From Macrostomum hystrix (Eukaryota; Platyhelminthes; Macrostomidae), in contig CATNEN010000002.1 in NCBI GenBank assembly GCA_950097015.1, forward strand, positions 7,209,501 through 7,273,500: a stretch of 64,000 bases of DNA. Direction: 5' to 3'. The notes under the pieces are model-generated. The model made no database searches. It saw only the letters and a list, made by a program, of their open reading frames with translations, and was not told the DNA's origin. This document shows, piece after piece, positions 47,540 to 58,564 of this stretch. Within the stretch, counting starts at the first letter, position 1, and every line of letters starts with the position of its first letter. The position numbers and the translations under genes were made by a program.

Positions 47540-48500
47540 TCGCAGTTTAGCGTGAACTTGGCTCCCAGCAGAAAGTGCCTCGCTCGCTGTGTCGCCCACA
47601 CGATGGCCAGAGCCTCCCTCTCGATGTTGGAATAGTTTTGCTCGGCTGCCGTCAGCCGCCTGGAGAAGTAGAGCACTGGGTGGCCGTCTTGCGTGAGGAT
47701 GGCTGAAACCGCCTTCTCACTAGCGTCCGTAGTCAGAGTCGTGCGCTTCGTCGGGTCGAAGATCCGGATCACCGGATAGGCCGCCAGCGCCCGTTTAAGT
47801 TCGTCGAACTCCTTCTGCTGGTTCGGGCCCCATTTGAACGGTGTCTGGCGGCTCCTTAAGGCAGTCAGCGGCTCGACTCGCTTGGAGTAGGCCTGGATGT
47901 AGCGGGCGTAGTAGTTCGTCAGCCCTAGGAATGACTCCAGTTCCTTCCGACACGTTGGCGCTTTGGTTTGCAGCACTTTCTCCACCAGCTTGGTGTCCGG
48001 CCGGATGCCTTCAGCAGAGATTCGGTATCCCAGAAAGGATATTTCGGTGCTCCTGAAGACGCACTTTTTCTCGTTGATCTCCATCCCTGACTTGCTCAGC
48101 TTGGCTAGCAGTTGTTCGACTTTTGCGTCCAGTTCAGCTGCTGTCCGGGCGCCGATGCAGACATCGTCCTGATAGATCACCAGGTTCGTCACCAGACCGC
48201 CGATCGTGGCTTCCATGGCAGCTTGGAACTGCGCGCTCGCAGTTTTCACGCCGTAAGGCATCCTCGTCCAGCGCAGCAAACCGATCGGGGTGTTGATGGT
48301 GAGGATTTCCCTGGCCGACTCGTCCAGCTCGATCTGGTTGTAGGCGTTCGTCAGGTCAACCGTGGCGAAGTGGGACATCCCTGACAGCTCTGTAAAGGCT
48401 GTCTCGATGTTCGGGAGCGGGTACGAGTCTGCGCAAATTTGCGGGTTCACACTCACTTTGTAGTCGGCGCAGATCCGCATGGCGCCGTCGGTCTATCGCG
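47540..48500 (-). pseudogene. Ty3/gypsy reverse transcriptase-RNase H fragment
   Basis: Clean minus-strand frame from RT motif 1 (MRICADYKVSVN) through HFATVDLTNAYNQIEL, MPYGVKTA and the catalytic YQDD (VIYQDDVCIG) to GLTNYYARYI. It continues into RNase H (TTDASEKAVSAIL, YFSRRLTAAEQNYS, EREALAIVW) and stops abruptly after KFTLNCDH. No protease, integrase or flanking LTR on the left. The fragment sits inside the Crypton-like gene, so it is an internal piece inserted or patched in, not a complete element. Upstream of motif 1 the frame is broken by a stop. Confidence 0.88.
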
Positions 48501-48576
48501 GCCAGGCGCATTGATAGCCTGAGCGTGGGCGGGCACGGTGCCGCCAATGTCCTTTAACTCTTCACTGACCTATTAA

Positions 48577-48734
48577 TGTACATGCCTATTGTGTGGCACG
48601 TGGCCACCGCTCAATAATATCGCACGTTGTACTTGTATCTCGCGTTCTATATAAGTGATGTGACTGATGCACAAATTTATTATCGTGTTCGCTCCAAACT
48701 AACAAACATAAGATTCACTCTAAACGACACGACA
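48577..48734 (+). other. LTR-like segment
   Basis: About 158 bp beginning TGTACATGCC and ending GACACGACA with a TATA box (TTCTATATAAGTG) near 48,645. The TG...CA ends, size and promoter suggest a short Ty3/gypsy LTR in plus orientation, opposite to the adjacent RT fragment. Could be the remaining LTR of a rearranged element. Confidence 0.35.
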
Positions 48735-48803
48735 CGAAGATCTACTAGAGTCTCTTTTCCAGAAGATACCCGACGAAGAGGCTGCGCTCGCATTTGCACT
48801 GGA

Positions 48804-49543
48804 CCGACGCTGCGGCGGCGAGCGTCGGTCTGGTGGTCAACACGCAGAAGACCGTCGTGCTCTGCGTGCCGGGCGACATCGAGGCCGCAATTTTCTGCCG
48901 AGGCGCTGACGGGCAGGTGGCGGAACTCCCGCGCTGTCAGCAATTCGTCTACCTTGGCGGTCTGGCGCTTAACGTCCGCGAGGATCTGCGGCGTCGCCGC
49001 GGTCTTGCCTGGGCAGCCTTCCACTCGGTGCGAGCTGTCCTGCATTCCGTGGCCCTGCCTGACCGTCAGAGGGCGGCGCTGTTCCAGGCGGTGGTCGAGA
49101 CCGTCCTGCTTTACAACGCCGAGACATGGACGCTGACGGAGACGCTGGAGCATCTAGTCGATGCAGCGCACGCTGGCCTGCTGCGCGCTGCCTTCAAAGT
49201 CGGCAAGGATGATCGGACCACCAACGCGGCACTCTATCGCCGCGCCGGCCTGACCCGTCCAAGCGAGCTGTTGCGCCGTCGGCGGCTACAGCTGGCAGGC
49301 CACCTAATCCGAGCCGAGGAGTACTGCCCCCAGCCCGTGCAAGAGGTACTTCTGCTGACGACGCAAGCACCCTACCGGCGGGGGCAAGCGCGAACTCGGC
49401 GTTTCGTCGACTGCCTGCTAGCCGACGCCGGCGCCCCGGATACTGCCGGGGGTCCTGCTTTTGTTCGCGCCCAGGCCTTGAAACATGCCTTCTGACGCCA
49501 TGGACCATGGAGAGACCTGGCGTATATTGTTGTTGTTGTTGTG
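48804..49543 (+). pseudogene. 5'-truncated RTE-type retrotransposon
   Basis: The frame 48,804-49,495 encodes the part of an RT polyprotein after the YADD motif: GLVVNTQKTVVLC, FVYLGGLALNVREDLRRR, LLYNAETWTL, then LRRRRLQLAGHLIR and a stop. This order is typical of the RTE clade C-terminus. The 3' end is a short (TTG)n tract, also typical. A perfect 10-bp target duplication TTGCACTGGA flanks it (48,794-48,803 and 49,544-49,553), matching an uninterrupted site in the unit B copy. This is a textbook target-primed insertion, truncated at its 5' end. Confidence 0.92.
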
Positions 49544-49789
49544 TTGCACTGGAACAACTCATTTCTGAAATTGAAGAGACCGCTGCTAGCGAAAGTGTGA
49601 CAAAGGCTACTGAATATTACTTCTGCAAGTTGCCAAGCTTCATGGAGAACCATCCGTCAGTTCAGTGGGATTTGTAGACTGCGACACCGCGAGAGAGATC
49701 TCCTACTTCGGCGACAGAGGTGGCGAGTGGATTCGCTCCCTGAGCAACGAATCCTTTCGTTTGGAGACGGATTCGGATGCGATTGAAGT

Positions 49790-50098
49790 GGTAGCGTATT
49801 TAGTTATTCTGGGTAGCGTACTTAGTTATTCTAGGTTGCGTATTAAGTTATTCTGGGTAGCGTATTTCGTTTTTCTGGGTAGCGTATCTAGTTATTCTGG
49901 GTAGCGTATTTAGTTATTCTGGGTAGCGCATTTAGTTATTTTGGGTAGCGTACTTAGTTATTCTAGGTTGCGTATTCAGTTATTCTGGGTAGCGTATTTA
50001 GTTATTCTGGGTAGCGTATTCAGTTATTCTGGGTAGCGTATTTAGTTATTCTGGGTAGCGTATTTAGTTATTCTGGGTAGCGTATTTAGGTATTCTGG
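49790..50098. repeat. 22-bp minisatellite, unit A left part
   Basis: About 14 copies of GTAGCGTATTTAGTTATTCT plus GG. The array continues at 52,428-52,595 after the 2.3-kb insertion and is also found in unit B (59,370-59,755). Confidence 0.93.
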
Positions 50099-52427
50099 GT
50101 TTGATGTGGAGTGTGCTGCGGGAATCGAGTGGGAATGTGAGCCAGCGGAATTTTTCCAATTTTTAGTAGCCAAATAATCGCGACCCACATAGCAGCTGGC
50201 CGCAGAACACCATCATTAATCTTAGGGCCGGGCTTGGGGCGGAGGTGAATTAAGTAGCCGCCGATTCCCCTTGCCTCGGATCTGTCTAGTCTCCTGTAGA
50301 AGTGACTGATCGCGGCCATAGCAATACTGTATGGACTAGTTTAGGTCATAATTCCCCTCCAAACCGCGATCAGATTGTAGGGATCACTCATGCGTCTAGA
50401 GTGAGCATTAATTCTTCATGTCCCCTTTCTTTACTGTAACCCGAGCCGAAGCTCGATTATGACCTTTTCCCCCTTTAGATACATGTAACGACACTATAGG
50501 CAGGTCGGCGCCTGCGCTTCCCATATCCCGGCGGGATCACAATCATTGGCCGACTGCCGGCAGACGCTCCTAGTGGGGCATCTGGCGATTCTCGCCGCCG
50601 CTTCGGTGGGCAATTGGGGTGGCATAATGCCGACCCGATTCCTCGCTGACAGGCTGGCGAGCATGTGGGTTGCTTTGATGGATGCGGGGTTGACGGAGCT
50701 GCAGGACTATTTAAGAAAGCGCGCTGCGCTGCCCCTTTTACCTGGACCTTCCTTCCACAAGCCTTCCCTCCGAACCTTCCCTGGAGCAAACTTCCCCTTT
50801 GGACCTTCTCCCCCTGTCCGGTCCCGGAACTCGGTCCGTGGACTCTCCCCCTGCTAGCCTAGCACTTAGCCCCTGAGCCTGAGGCTCCAGAGCATAGCTG
50901 CAGGTAAATACCTGTTAGTTCCCGTAAGTATAAGCCACCTCCTTGGGTGAGCTCCAATTGAGCATCGAGCTCCTTGCAGCCTGGCCCCTTGCCAGCTGTG
51001 TTTAGCAACTCCTCGTCTCGTTCCCCTTTTATTTGCCCATCCCTACGAGAGCGACGGCCTGCAGCAAAGTCAGCCAGCATCAGATAAGTAACCCGCGCAG
51101 CGGACACTAATTGTTATCCCTAAGGGATTTATTATTTAGCTAGTGGGGCAAACGGGGCAAGGGCGGTATTTTAGCCTAATAAACCATTTATTAATTGACT
51201 GCCATTTTTAATAATTAGGCCAATTTTATAACAACTAAACCTTTCCTTATCATGCTATTCTCTTCTCTTTATTTTATCGCTAGGCAGCCCTCGATCATGA
51301 GTGGCTAACTTATTAGGGGGATGGGCTCTGGTGATGCCGAGCTGAAAGCTGCGGCAGGAAGACAACTGTGAGCGCGCATGAAAGTAATAAGGAGCTAGGG
51401 ATTTGCGAGTAAAATGCGGAATGTAGCGTGTGCATTGCTGCTTAGGGGCGGGGAATTCCTTGGCCGGCTTTCCTCTCTCACTGGCGGATTCCAGTGTACG
51501 CGTCAAACTCCTTTGTCAATTGAATTCTCCTTCTATTCCCCGCCCTCGCAACTACGGCCATGGGAGCGAGAGGCGTGACCTAATATTTATCGCTTGCATA
51601 ATCACTCAGCCAGTGTTCTGCTTAATCTCTCCTGCCTCTGACTTCCTCATCTCACCCAGATTCGGATTTGCTAGTTATTTAATGTGTAGGCTGCAATCTA
51701 ATGTAAGGAATGTGCCTGATGTTTCATGAGTAGGATTCCGGCTATGGGTTTCTCATTCGAGTTCGGAGTACCACCTTTCTAGACCACTGTAGCGCAGTTT
51801 CAGGAATCCCCTGTTGAGGCGTGTCTCGATTCCTTCTGGGGTCTTCGCCCTAGTCTAAAACGGAGGTTACAGAATGCCCTATTTTTCGGCTTGTCTGAGA
51901 TCTGTGTGACAAACTAGGAGCTGTGAACTCCGGGGACCCAAGTTCCCAAATGTCTGCGGTGGCAACGTAGGCGCATTGGGTGGTGGCGCTACCCTAGATC
52001 ATTTTCCGCTTTGCCAATAGCCTTTCCGCATTTCTAAGACAAGAGCCTGGGCCGAATCGACCACTGCTACCACTGTTAGGAGTCAGTTATGTACATGCTA
52101 CTGATGACAGTAGGCTATCTAGCCCTGTCCTACCTGCTTGCGGGTAGTCCGATATCTCTTTAGACTTTAGCCGGTTTCGAGCACTGCTTGGGGTAGGCAC
52201 GGCAATCATGCCTGTGGCCTATGGGTTGAGTGGGACTGGCCAGCCTGAGGCCGAGAGGACCACTCCCTGCATCCACTGTCTCTCCCTTCATCTCTCCCTT
52301 CATCCCCCTCCCCGCGATAAATCGCGAGGCTTTGCGGTACGACTTCTAACTCTATCGCCATTCCCACACTCCCTTTCTCTCTTGAGGATAGGTCATCGGA
52401 TTGCAAAACCCGCACCCACTTCAGGTT
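50099..52427 (+). mobile_element. 2.3-kb interspersed repeat splitting the 22-bp array
   Basis: Absent from the corresponding place in unit B. The right 1.4 kb is a diverged relative of 39,655-41,653 in opposite orientation, ending at the same TTGCAAAA point. The left 0.9 kb has a TATA-like GACTATTTAAGAAAGC near 50,707 followed by CT-rich sequence (ACCTTCC repeats), which looks like a retroelement promoter/5' region. No RT or other motif. Family unknown to me. Confidence 0.6.
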
Positions 52428-52595
52428 GCGTATTTAGTTATTCTGGGTAGCGTATTTAGTTATTCTAGGTTGCGTATTTAGTTATTCTGGGTAGCGTATT
52501 TAGTTATTCTGGGTAGCGTATTTAGTTATTCTGGGTAGCGTATTTAGTTATTCTGGGTAGCGTATTTAGTTATTCTGGGTAGCGTATTGTCTGGG
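52428..52595. repeat. 22-bp minisatellite, unit A right part
   Basis: Seven to eight copies of the same unit, resuming after the insertion. Confidence 0.92.
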
Positions 52596-54320
52596 TAACG
52601 TAAAAATGACCCCCTATCCAATGCAATCTAAAATTAATATATAATATTTTCTGATGAGCAGCAGTCATGGACTTTGATTGTCAGACTGATTGGCTATTGA
52701 AGCGAAGCTGAAATCGAGCAAAATGTAGTCGCATTGCTTTAGCAGCAGAACTACAAATAGAAGAATTCCCCCACACAATTTTCGTGCTGCACCCGAACGG
52801 AGCAACGCAAGCACACAAAACTCAAGCCAACTTTTTTTGCGCATCTTCTGAAACAATAATCAAGTCGCCAGCTCCTCAGACCTTCGAGATATTCAATGTT
52901 TCTGGCTGGAGTTCAGATTTTTCCTATAAGAGCTAATGTATTTCATACCCCCTTTACACTAATTAGCACTGCCTTGCCAGGCCTTCGAAATTTGCCGTCA
53001 TTTTCTTGCCAGTCAACGAATGTGCCTGCATCTTCTCCGTTTTCTGTGGTCATCGATCTTTATCTAGACGGACTGCTGGACCTTCAAGGGCTACAATGGA
53101 CACCCTGACGCGAATTACTCCAGTTTCACTGATCAAGCATAAAACATTAGGCGCAGCTCAACCACAGTACACCATCGCCTAGTCTGTCAACCAATCAGTC
53201 ACCACCCACCGCTGTTAGCATTCAAGCGCTGCCAAAAATATTTCAGCGCCCCCTTTGTAATCAGGTGGCAAAATGGCTTTGGTAGTCCTACTGTTAATGT
53301 CTTAAGTCCTCTCCTCTCTACTCTCAGTAGTGCGAAACAAAATAAAATGTCGAAGAAATACGAGTAAGACCTCAAGATTTAGTTTCTCAGTCCTCAGAAG
53401 CGCAATGTGAAGGGACATAGATTTTTATCTTGGCTTTTGATTGCTTTAAAAGCGGCTTCGCTTAAGACGTCACCGTGAAGACACTGAGGTCCACCTGATG
53501 TCTGGCGATCAAAAGCAGAATTGTTCGGGCACGCGTTTCTTTTAACTTGGAACAAGAGACAGAGAGATCAGCTTTCTTTACTCTGCCTTGAAATAGGAAA
53601 TACACGGAAGGGCTTGAGTACTTCAGTTCAGAAAATCTTAGAATTTTTTTATTTTTAAACACTTAATGCCTCTTTGAGCAGAAAGCAAAGCTGGTTCACT
53701 TGAGTAAGTTCGGCAGTTTTCCATCTTTTCTTCTTGCCATGCCAACTATCTCTTAATTTTCGGCTGTTTCGGTTGAATCTGCAGCCCCAACAGGTATCTA
53801 TATACAGAAACAGAACAGTATTGTATCTGCCCTGCCACTAAACCTTGGCCTCCGCTACTCCTCATCAGATCCACATCTACCTGGGAAAAAACAAAATGCA
53901 AAATTCCCAAAGAAGGAAGGGGAGAAAGCAAGGCGATATGAAGCCCGAGGGAGGTCCGGAGATAAGAGAAGATTAATTCTTGTCTCCTCCATCATTTTCT
54001 TCCGTTGCTACCTGTGGCGAGTAGCTGGGGGGGATGGCAGGAGACTCGAAGGAGTTGAAAATCCTGCCGAGGGAGCGGACTGCACATCGGGGCGAAGTCC
54101 TTTTGCTTCATTCTTACCCGAATCTTTGGGGTGGCGGCAATGGCGTGTCGGCGGGGCGAGAGCGACAGTCAGCTGACTGATTGACTGCCTGGCTGACGGT
54201 TGGTGTCAGCTTAGTTTTGCAATTTTGCTCAATTTAACAATTTCCATCAAGGTTTGCGCAGTTTTCACTGTCTAAGAGTGCACGGATAAAAGTGCAGGAC
54301 TCGGAGCTATTGAAAGACTC
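52596..54320. other. Non-coding part of unit A
   Basis: 52,596-53,130 is absent from unit B and unassigned. From about 53,135 (CCACAGTACACCATCGCC) the sequence matches unit B from 59,756 at about 97%. I see no conserved open frame longer than chance, and no domain. Confidence 0.6.
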
Positions 54321-54324
54321 CTGC

Positions 54325-54645
54325 TTCGATTCTTGTTGTCTCTCCTGCTTCGATACTTAGCGTGTCTCTCCTGCTTCGATTCTTGTTGTCTCTCCTGCTT
54401 CGATACTTAGCGTGTCTCTCCTGCTTCGATTCTTGTTGTCTCTCCTGCTTCGATTCTTGGTGTCTCTCCTGCTTCGATACTTAGTGTGTCTCTCCTGCTT
54501 CGATTCTTGTTGTCTCTCCTGCTTCGATACTTAGCGTGTCTCTCCTGCTTCGATTCTTGTTGTCTCTCCTGCTTCGATACTTAGCGTGTCTCTCCTGCTT
54601 CGATTCTTGGTGTCTCTTCTGCTTCGATACTTGGTGTGTCTTCTC
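54325..54645. repeat. 24/26-bp mixed minisatellite, unit A
   Basis: About 13 copies alternating between a 24-bp type (CTCCTGCTTCGATTCTTG plus TTGTCT) and a 26-bp type (CTCCTGCTTCGATACTTAGC plus GTGTCT). Unit B has about 20 at 60,885-61,390 in a different order. Confidence 0.93.
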
Positions 54646-54796
54646 AGCGTTAAAAAATTAATGTGACCTTTTTCGCATCGACCCAGCTTTGATCTGAGTG
54701 ACTTACAGCTGTCAACAGGTATTTATGATAGTTTTTATTATACAGATGGTGTAGCTTAAAACTTTTCGTTTGTTCCTTTTTTAAGCAAATGACACA

Positions 54797-55090
54797 TTCA
54801 TGGCAGGGGGTGAGTACTGCAGCGAAACGCGTCTGCCTCCCGCGCTAAGGTCCCTGAGCTCGATTCTGCGGCGAAGCCACTTTCATTTGGGTCCATCCGC
54901 GGAGAGAAGGCTTGGGGTTTGTTGTGCAATTTAAGCCCTCAAGGGCGACCACCCAATGCTCAGTAAGAGGGTACACTGCCTGACGATAAGAAAGTCATGC
55001 CAGATTTACACACCTGTGTGAGCGTTTGCCTGAGTAAAGCTTCTGTGTGCGAGTGTGCTCAGGAGTCAGCGAAACAGGCAAAATTGCCCC
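54797..55090 (+). repeat. SINE-like element, copy 1
   Basis: A tRNA-like head (GCAGCGAAACGCGTCTGCCT, B box GAGCTCGATTC at 54,855-54,865) is followed by a body with GGGTCCATCCGCGGAGA, TTGTTGTGCAATTT and CACTGCCTGACGATAAGAAA. The same body occurs at 61,550-61,840 (duplicate unit) and, more diverged, at 63,028-63,280. Confidence 0.55.
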
Positions 55091-55444
55091 CTCGCTGGCT
55101 GCGGGTCTAGTGAGTCACCAAATGATGCGCCATTGCCCACAGCCCTCCTGCAAATAAAATTAATTCCTACTTCACTACGGTACTATCCATTCAATGCAGC
55201 GCCAAGTGGGTGAGGAATCTGTATTACGAGCCGCTGTTTTATTCTAAATGCTTTGACATTGCAGTGAAAACATTTACGGGGGGAATGTTGACATTAGGGC
55301 TGCGATATTCTGATGTCATGTACAAGTGCTCACGAAAGCAGAACTACCAGAAACTCGATGGCTGAAGGCATGAAGACATTGTGAGTGACGATATCCGGGG
55401 CGGGGGGTATTGGCAGTTAAAAGTGGACGTTGGGATCGTCACAA

Positions 55445-55655
55445 GTGTCTGGGGCGTAGAAGTGTCTGAGGGGTAGAAGTGTCTGAGGGGTAGAAGTGTC
55501 TGAGGGGTATAAGTGTCTGAGGGGTAGAAGTGTCTGAGGGGTATAAGTGTTTGAGGGGTAGAAGTGTCTGAGGGGTAGAAGTGTCTGAGGGGTAGAAGTG
55601 TCTGAGGGGTAGAAGTGTCTGAGGGGTAGAAAGTCTGAGGGGTAGAAGTGTCTGA
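55445..55655. repeat. 17-bp minisatellite, unit B
   Basis: About 12 copies of GTCTGAGGGGTAGAAGT at the start of unit B. The sequence before it (GGTATTGGCAGTTAAAAGTG) is the same one that ends unit B at about 62,166, which fixes the tandem arrangement. Confidence 0.93.
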
Positions 55656-55909
55656 GGGGCTGGTGGTCCGATTCAAAGATATATTTCGTGCATGGCTCAT
55701 ACGCTCTCCTATGCGCACAACTTCACCAGTGCAAGAGAGGCTAAAGTCAATATAAAGTAAAAGTTTTGATCCAAGGCAAGTTAATTTACGTCTATGGGTG
55801 TACTAGATTTAGATTTACCCCGTACTTAATTTGATGCGTATTTAAAAATCTTTTTTGCTTGCCACTCTTGCTCACTCTTATCACTCTTAAGGTTCGATTC
55901 TGAGTTAAA

Positions 55910-56901
55910 ATGGCAACCGTCTTTACTCTGCTGAGTCTGGGTTTCGTCTGTGCCCTTTTGGCCTGCATTACGAATCGTTGGAATGGCGGCGGACTGTTTG
56001 ACTTGCAGGGTACGATATTGCTGAGTTGCTGAGATAACAAATGAACTTTTACACTCAGAATATAGTAGCCCGTTTAACTTTTACGTTTCCATTTGCAGAA
56101 TACGGCCATCATGTTTTTCATGTCAGAGTCATAACCATCATCGGCACCGTTTTTTTGGGTATTGGCGTGCTACTCGAGTTATTCATGAGAATGTTCAAGA
56201 AGTTGAAGCAGAAAACTTCTATCAACGTAATGATCCTGATTTGCTGCATTATCAGCGGTGAGTACAAATCCTTGTTCCGCTAAATTTGCCCGTGTTTAAG
56301 CCACAGCGTGAACCTTTCTCTCCCAGATTTTACAGCCCGCACCCACTACCCCAACTCTACAGCCCGCACCCACTACCCCAACTCTACAGCCCGCACCCAC
56401 TACCCCAACTCTACAGCCCGCACCCACTACCCCAACTCTACAGCCCGCACCCACAACCCCAACTCTACAGCCCGCACCCACTACCCCAACTCTGTGGCCC
56501 ACACCCACAACCCCAACTCTACGGCCCGCACCTGCTACCCCAACTCTACAGCCCGCACCTACCACCCCAATTCTACACCCCGCACCTACCACCTCAAATC
56601 TACAGCATGCACCCACCACCCCAACCCTACGGCCCGCACGCACCATCTAAATTCTAACGCCAGAGCCGACGACCCCGAAGTCTATTTGAAAGTGCTCTTT
56701 TTATGTCAACAAGCCTCGAAGCATTTCTTTTAAGCGCTCTCCTTGTATGTGCACCCCGCAGTTGTAGGGCTGTTATCTGGCCTTTTATTGTACCTCAGGA
56801 GGTACTCAGAAAGCGGCTACAGCCTCTGGCTGCTGACTGCCAGCGTTGTGTTCGCTATGGAAGCTATGATTTTGAACATCAGGCAGTGGCATCGCGGTTA
56901 G
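55910..56901 (+). CDS. Four-TM protein, three exons (copy B)
   Basis: Spliced CDS join(55910..56009, 56099..56257, 56762..56901), 399 nt, 132 residues, TAG stop. Splice sites, phases and exon lengths equal those of copy A at 45,450; intron 2 is 504 nt because its 27-bp array is shorter. Compared with copy A I count 3, 17 and 10 changed residues in exons 1-3 and only 3 silent codon changes (V39, G54, L69). The four hydrophobic spans and the GGGLFDLQEYG loop are kept; changes include Y37H, Y38H, R41H, D44V, T64R, W99R, Y103E and C109W. A TATA-like AATATAAAG lies at 55,749, where copy A has AATAAGAAA. A CAATAAACTTCAC polyadenylation signal follows at about 57,335. The family is unknown to me. 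Confidence 0.75.
56332..56640. repeat. 27-bp minisatellite inside intron 2 (copy B)
   Basis: About 11 copies of the same 27-bp unit as in copy A, again entirely between the splice sites. Confidence 0.9.
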
Positions 56902-57500
56902 TATTTATTTTGTTTGAACAGGCTAGCAATATTTGGCATTCTACTAGTATTAGAAAGACAATTTAAATCGAATGGACAAAGACTGAAAGACACTGAATCA
57001 TTATATTTTTATATTGTTCTTATTTACCCTTGATGGCAAACGCTTCTTCGTCCTTCTAAAAAATATTCAACGATATTTTTTTATTTTTATAATTTCTACA
57101 ATGAAGGTGTTAGAATTTATTTTTGCATGACAACTCTATCTGCAGTTGGTCTGAGTGCACTTTTAGCTGCTGCATGCCTTAGACCTGATTCTGATGATTC
57201 CCCCACTTGCCCCGGGCGAACATCTCTGTTTTCAGTTGAAACTTCATTTATTTGCATCGGTGCAAATACACAGTTCATTTCACTCGCGCGTAGAAAATAT
57301 TAAAACGCTGCTTCTAACTGCTCAATAGTCTAAATCAATAAACTTCACTTTACTTCACTCAGCTATAGCTCAAATTTAATTTGACCATAGACATTGAATA
57401 ATTTTTGTTTTTCGCTCATAAAATTTAATAACGGGCTAAACGCCCCTTGACCCCGCTTACCCCGTTACGCTGCTTCTAATTTTAAGTGGGGAGATATCAC
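56902..57500. other. Spacer downstream of four-TM gene B
   Basis: No gene. Contains the palindrome ATTTGCATCGGTGCAAAT (about 57,248) and a polyadenylation signal shared with unit A; lacks the hairpin-rich 150 bp present in unit A. Confidence 0.6.
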
Positions 57501-57506
57501 GCATTC

Positions 57507-58295
57507 GACATTAATACCACATTAATTCCACATTAATTCCACATTAATTCCACATTAATTCCACATTAATACCACATTAATTCCACATTAATTCCACATT
57601 AATTCCACATTAATACCACATTAATTCCACATTAATTCCACATTAATTCCACATTATTACCACATTAATTCCACATTAATTCCACATTAATTCCACATTA
57701 ATTCCACATTAATTCCACATTAATTCCACATTAATTCCACATTAATTCCACATTAATTCCACAATAATACCACATAAATTCCACATTAATTCCACATTAA
57801 TTCCACATTAATTCCACATTAATTCCACATTAATTCCACATTAATTCCACAATAATACCACATTAATACCACATTAATTCCACATTAATACCACATTAAT
57901 TCCACATTAATTCTACATTAATACCACATTAATTCCACATTAATTCCACATTAATACCACATTAATTCCACATTAATTCCACATTAATTACACATAAATA
58001 CCACATTAATTCCACATTAATTCCACATTAATTCCACATTAATACCACATTAATTCCACATTAATTCCACATTAATTCCACATTAATACCACATTAATTC
58101 CACATTAATTCCACATTTATACCACATTAATACCACATTAATTCCACATTAATACCACATTAATTACACATTAATACCACATTAATTCCACATTAATTCC
58201 ACATTAATTCCACATTAATACCACATTAATTCCACATTAATTCCACAATAATACCACATTAATTACACATTAATACCACATTAATTCCACAAAAA
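57507..58295. repeat. 11-bp minisatellite, unit B only
   Basis: About 72 copies of ACATTAATTCC, with ACATTAATACC variants at irregular spacing. Unit A has only two copies at the equivalent site (about 47,140-47,165), so the array grew after the duplication. Confidence 0.95.
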
Positions 58296-58326
58296 TGCTT
58301 TCGTGCCTCGCTTATTGCCCAAGAAC

Positions 58327-58336
58327 TGGTATAAAT
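58327..58336 (+). promoter_or_regulatory. TATA box upstream of Crypton-like ORF (unit B)
   Basis: GGTATAAATG, equivalent to 47,249 in unit A. Downstream, a segment of about 55 bp (CGTTGGATTAGTGCTTTAGA ... TTTAAAGAG) is present twice in unit B (58,357-58,411 and 58,446-58,500) but once in unit A. Confidence 0.45.
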
Positions 58337-58564
58337 GTATGAGTTGCATTGTATAGCGTTGGATTAGTGCTTTAGATGGTGCATTAGATGCACGCTCATT
58401 TAAAGAGTTCGCTTTCAACTTAGACTAAGGGAGTTAACTAAGGGAACGTTGGATTAGTGCTTTAGAAGGTCCGTTAAATGCACGCTCGTTTAAAGAGCTA
58501 AGGGAGCTAGTTGAGGAGGAGTGCTGAGAAAAAATACTTTCTTAATTCACACTCATGCGAGAAT

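Larger units (their letters stand above)
47394..49780 (+). pseudogene. Crypton-like tyrosine recombinase pseudogene, copy A (interrupted)
   Basis: Pieces at 47,394-47,539, 48,735-48,803, 49,554-49,696 and 49,697-49,780 match or complement the copy at 58,565. The first three encode the acidic N-terminal region (MAQSPAKVKLSNLRKFPN, EEIDPILDEPDDLP) and end, as in copy B, with VQWDL-TAG. The last piece, in another frame, reads EISYFGDRGGEW and SFRLETDSDAIEVV. This resembles the YFGxRGR...L segment of the DUF3504/ZMYM-QRICH1 class of Crypton-derived recombinases, around the first catalytic arginine. That segment is missing from copy B. A gypsy fragment and an RTE fragment split the gene, and a deletion lies at about 49,696. 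Confidence 0.65.
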
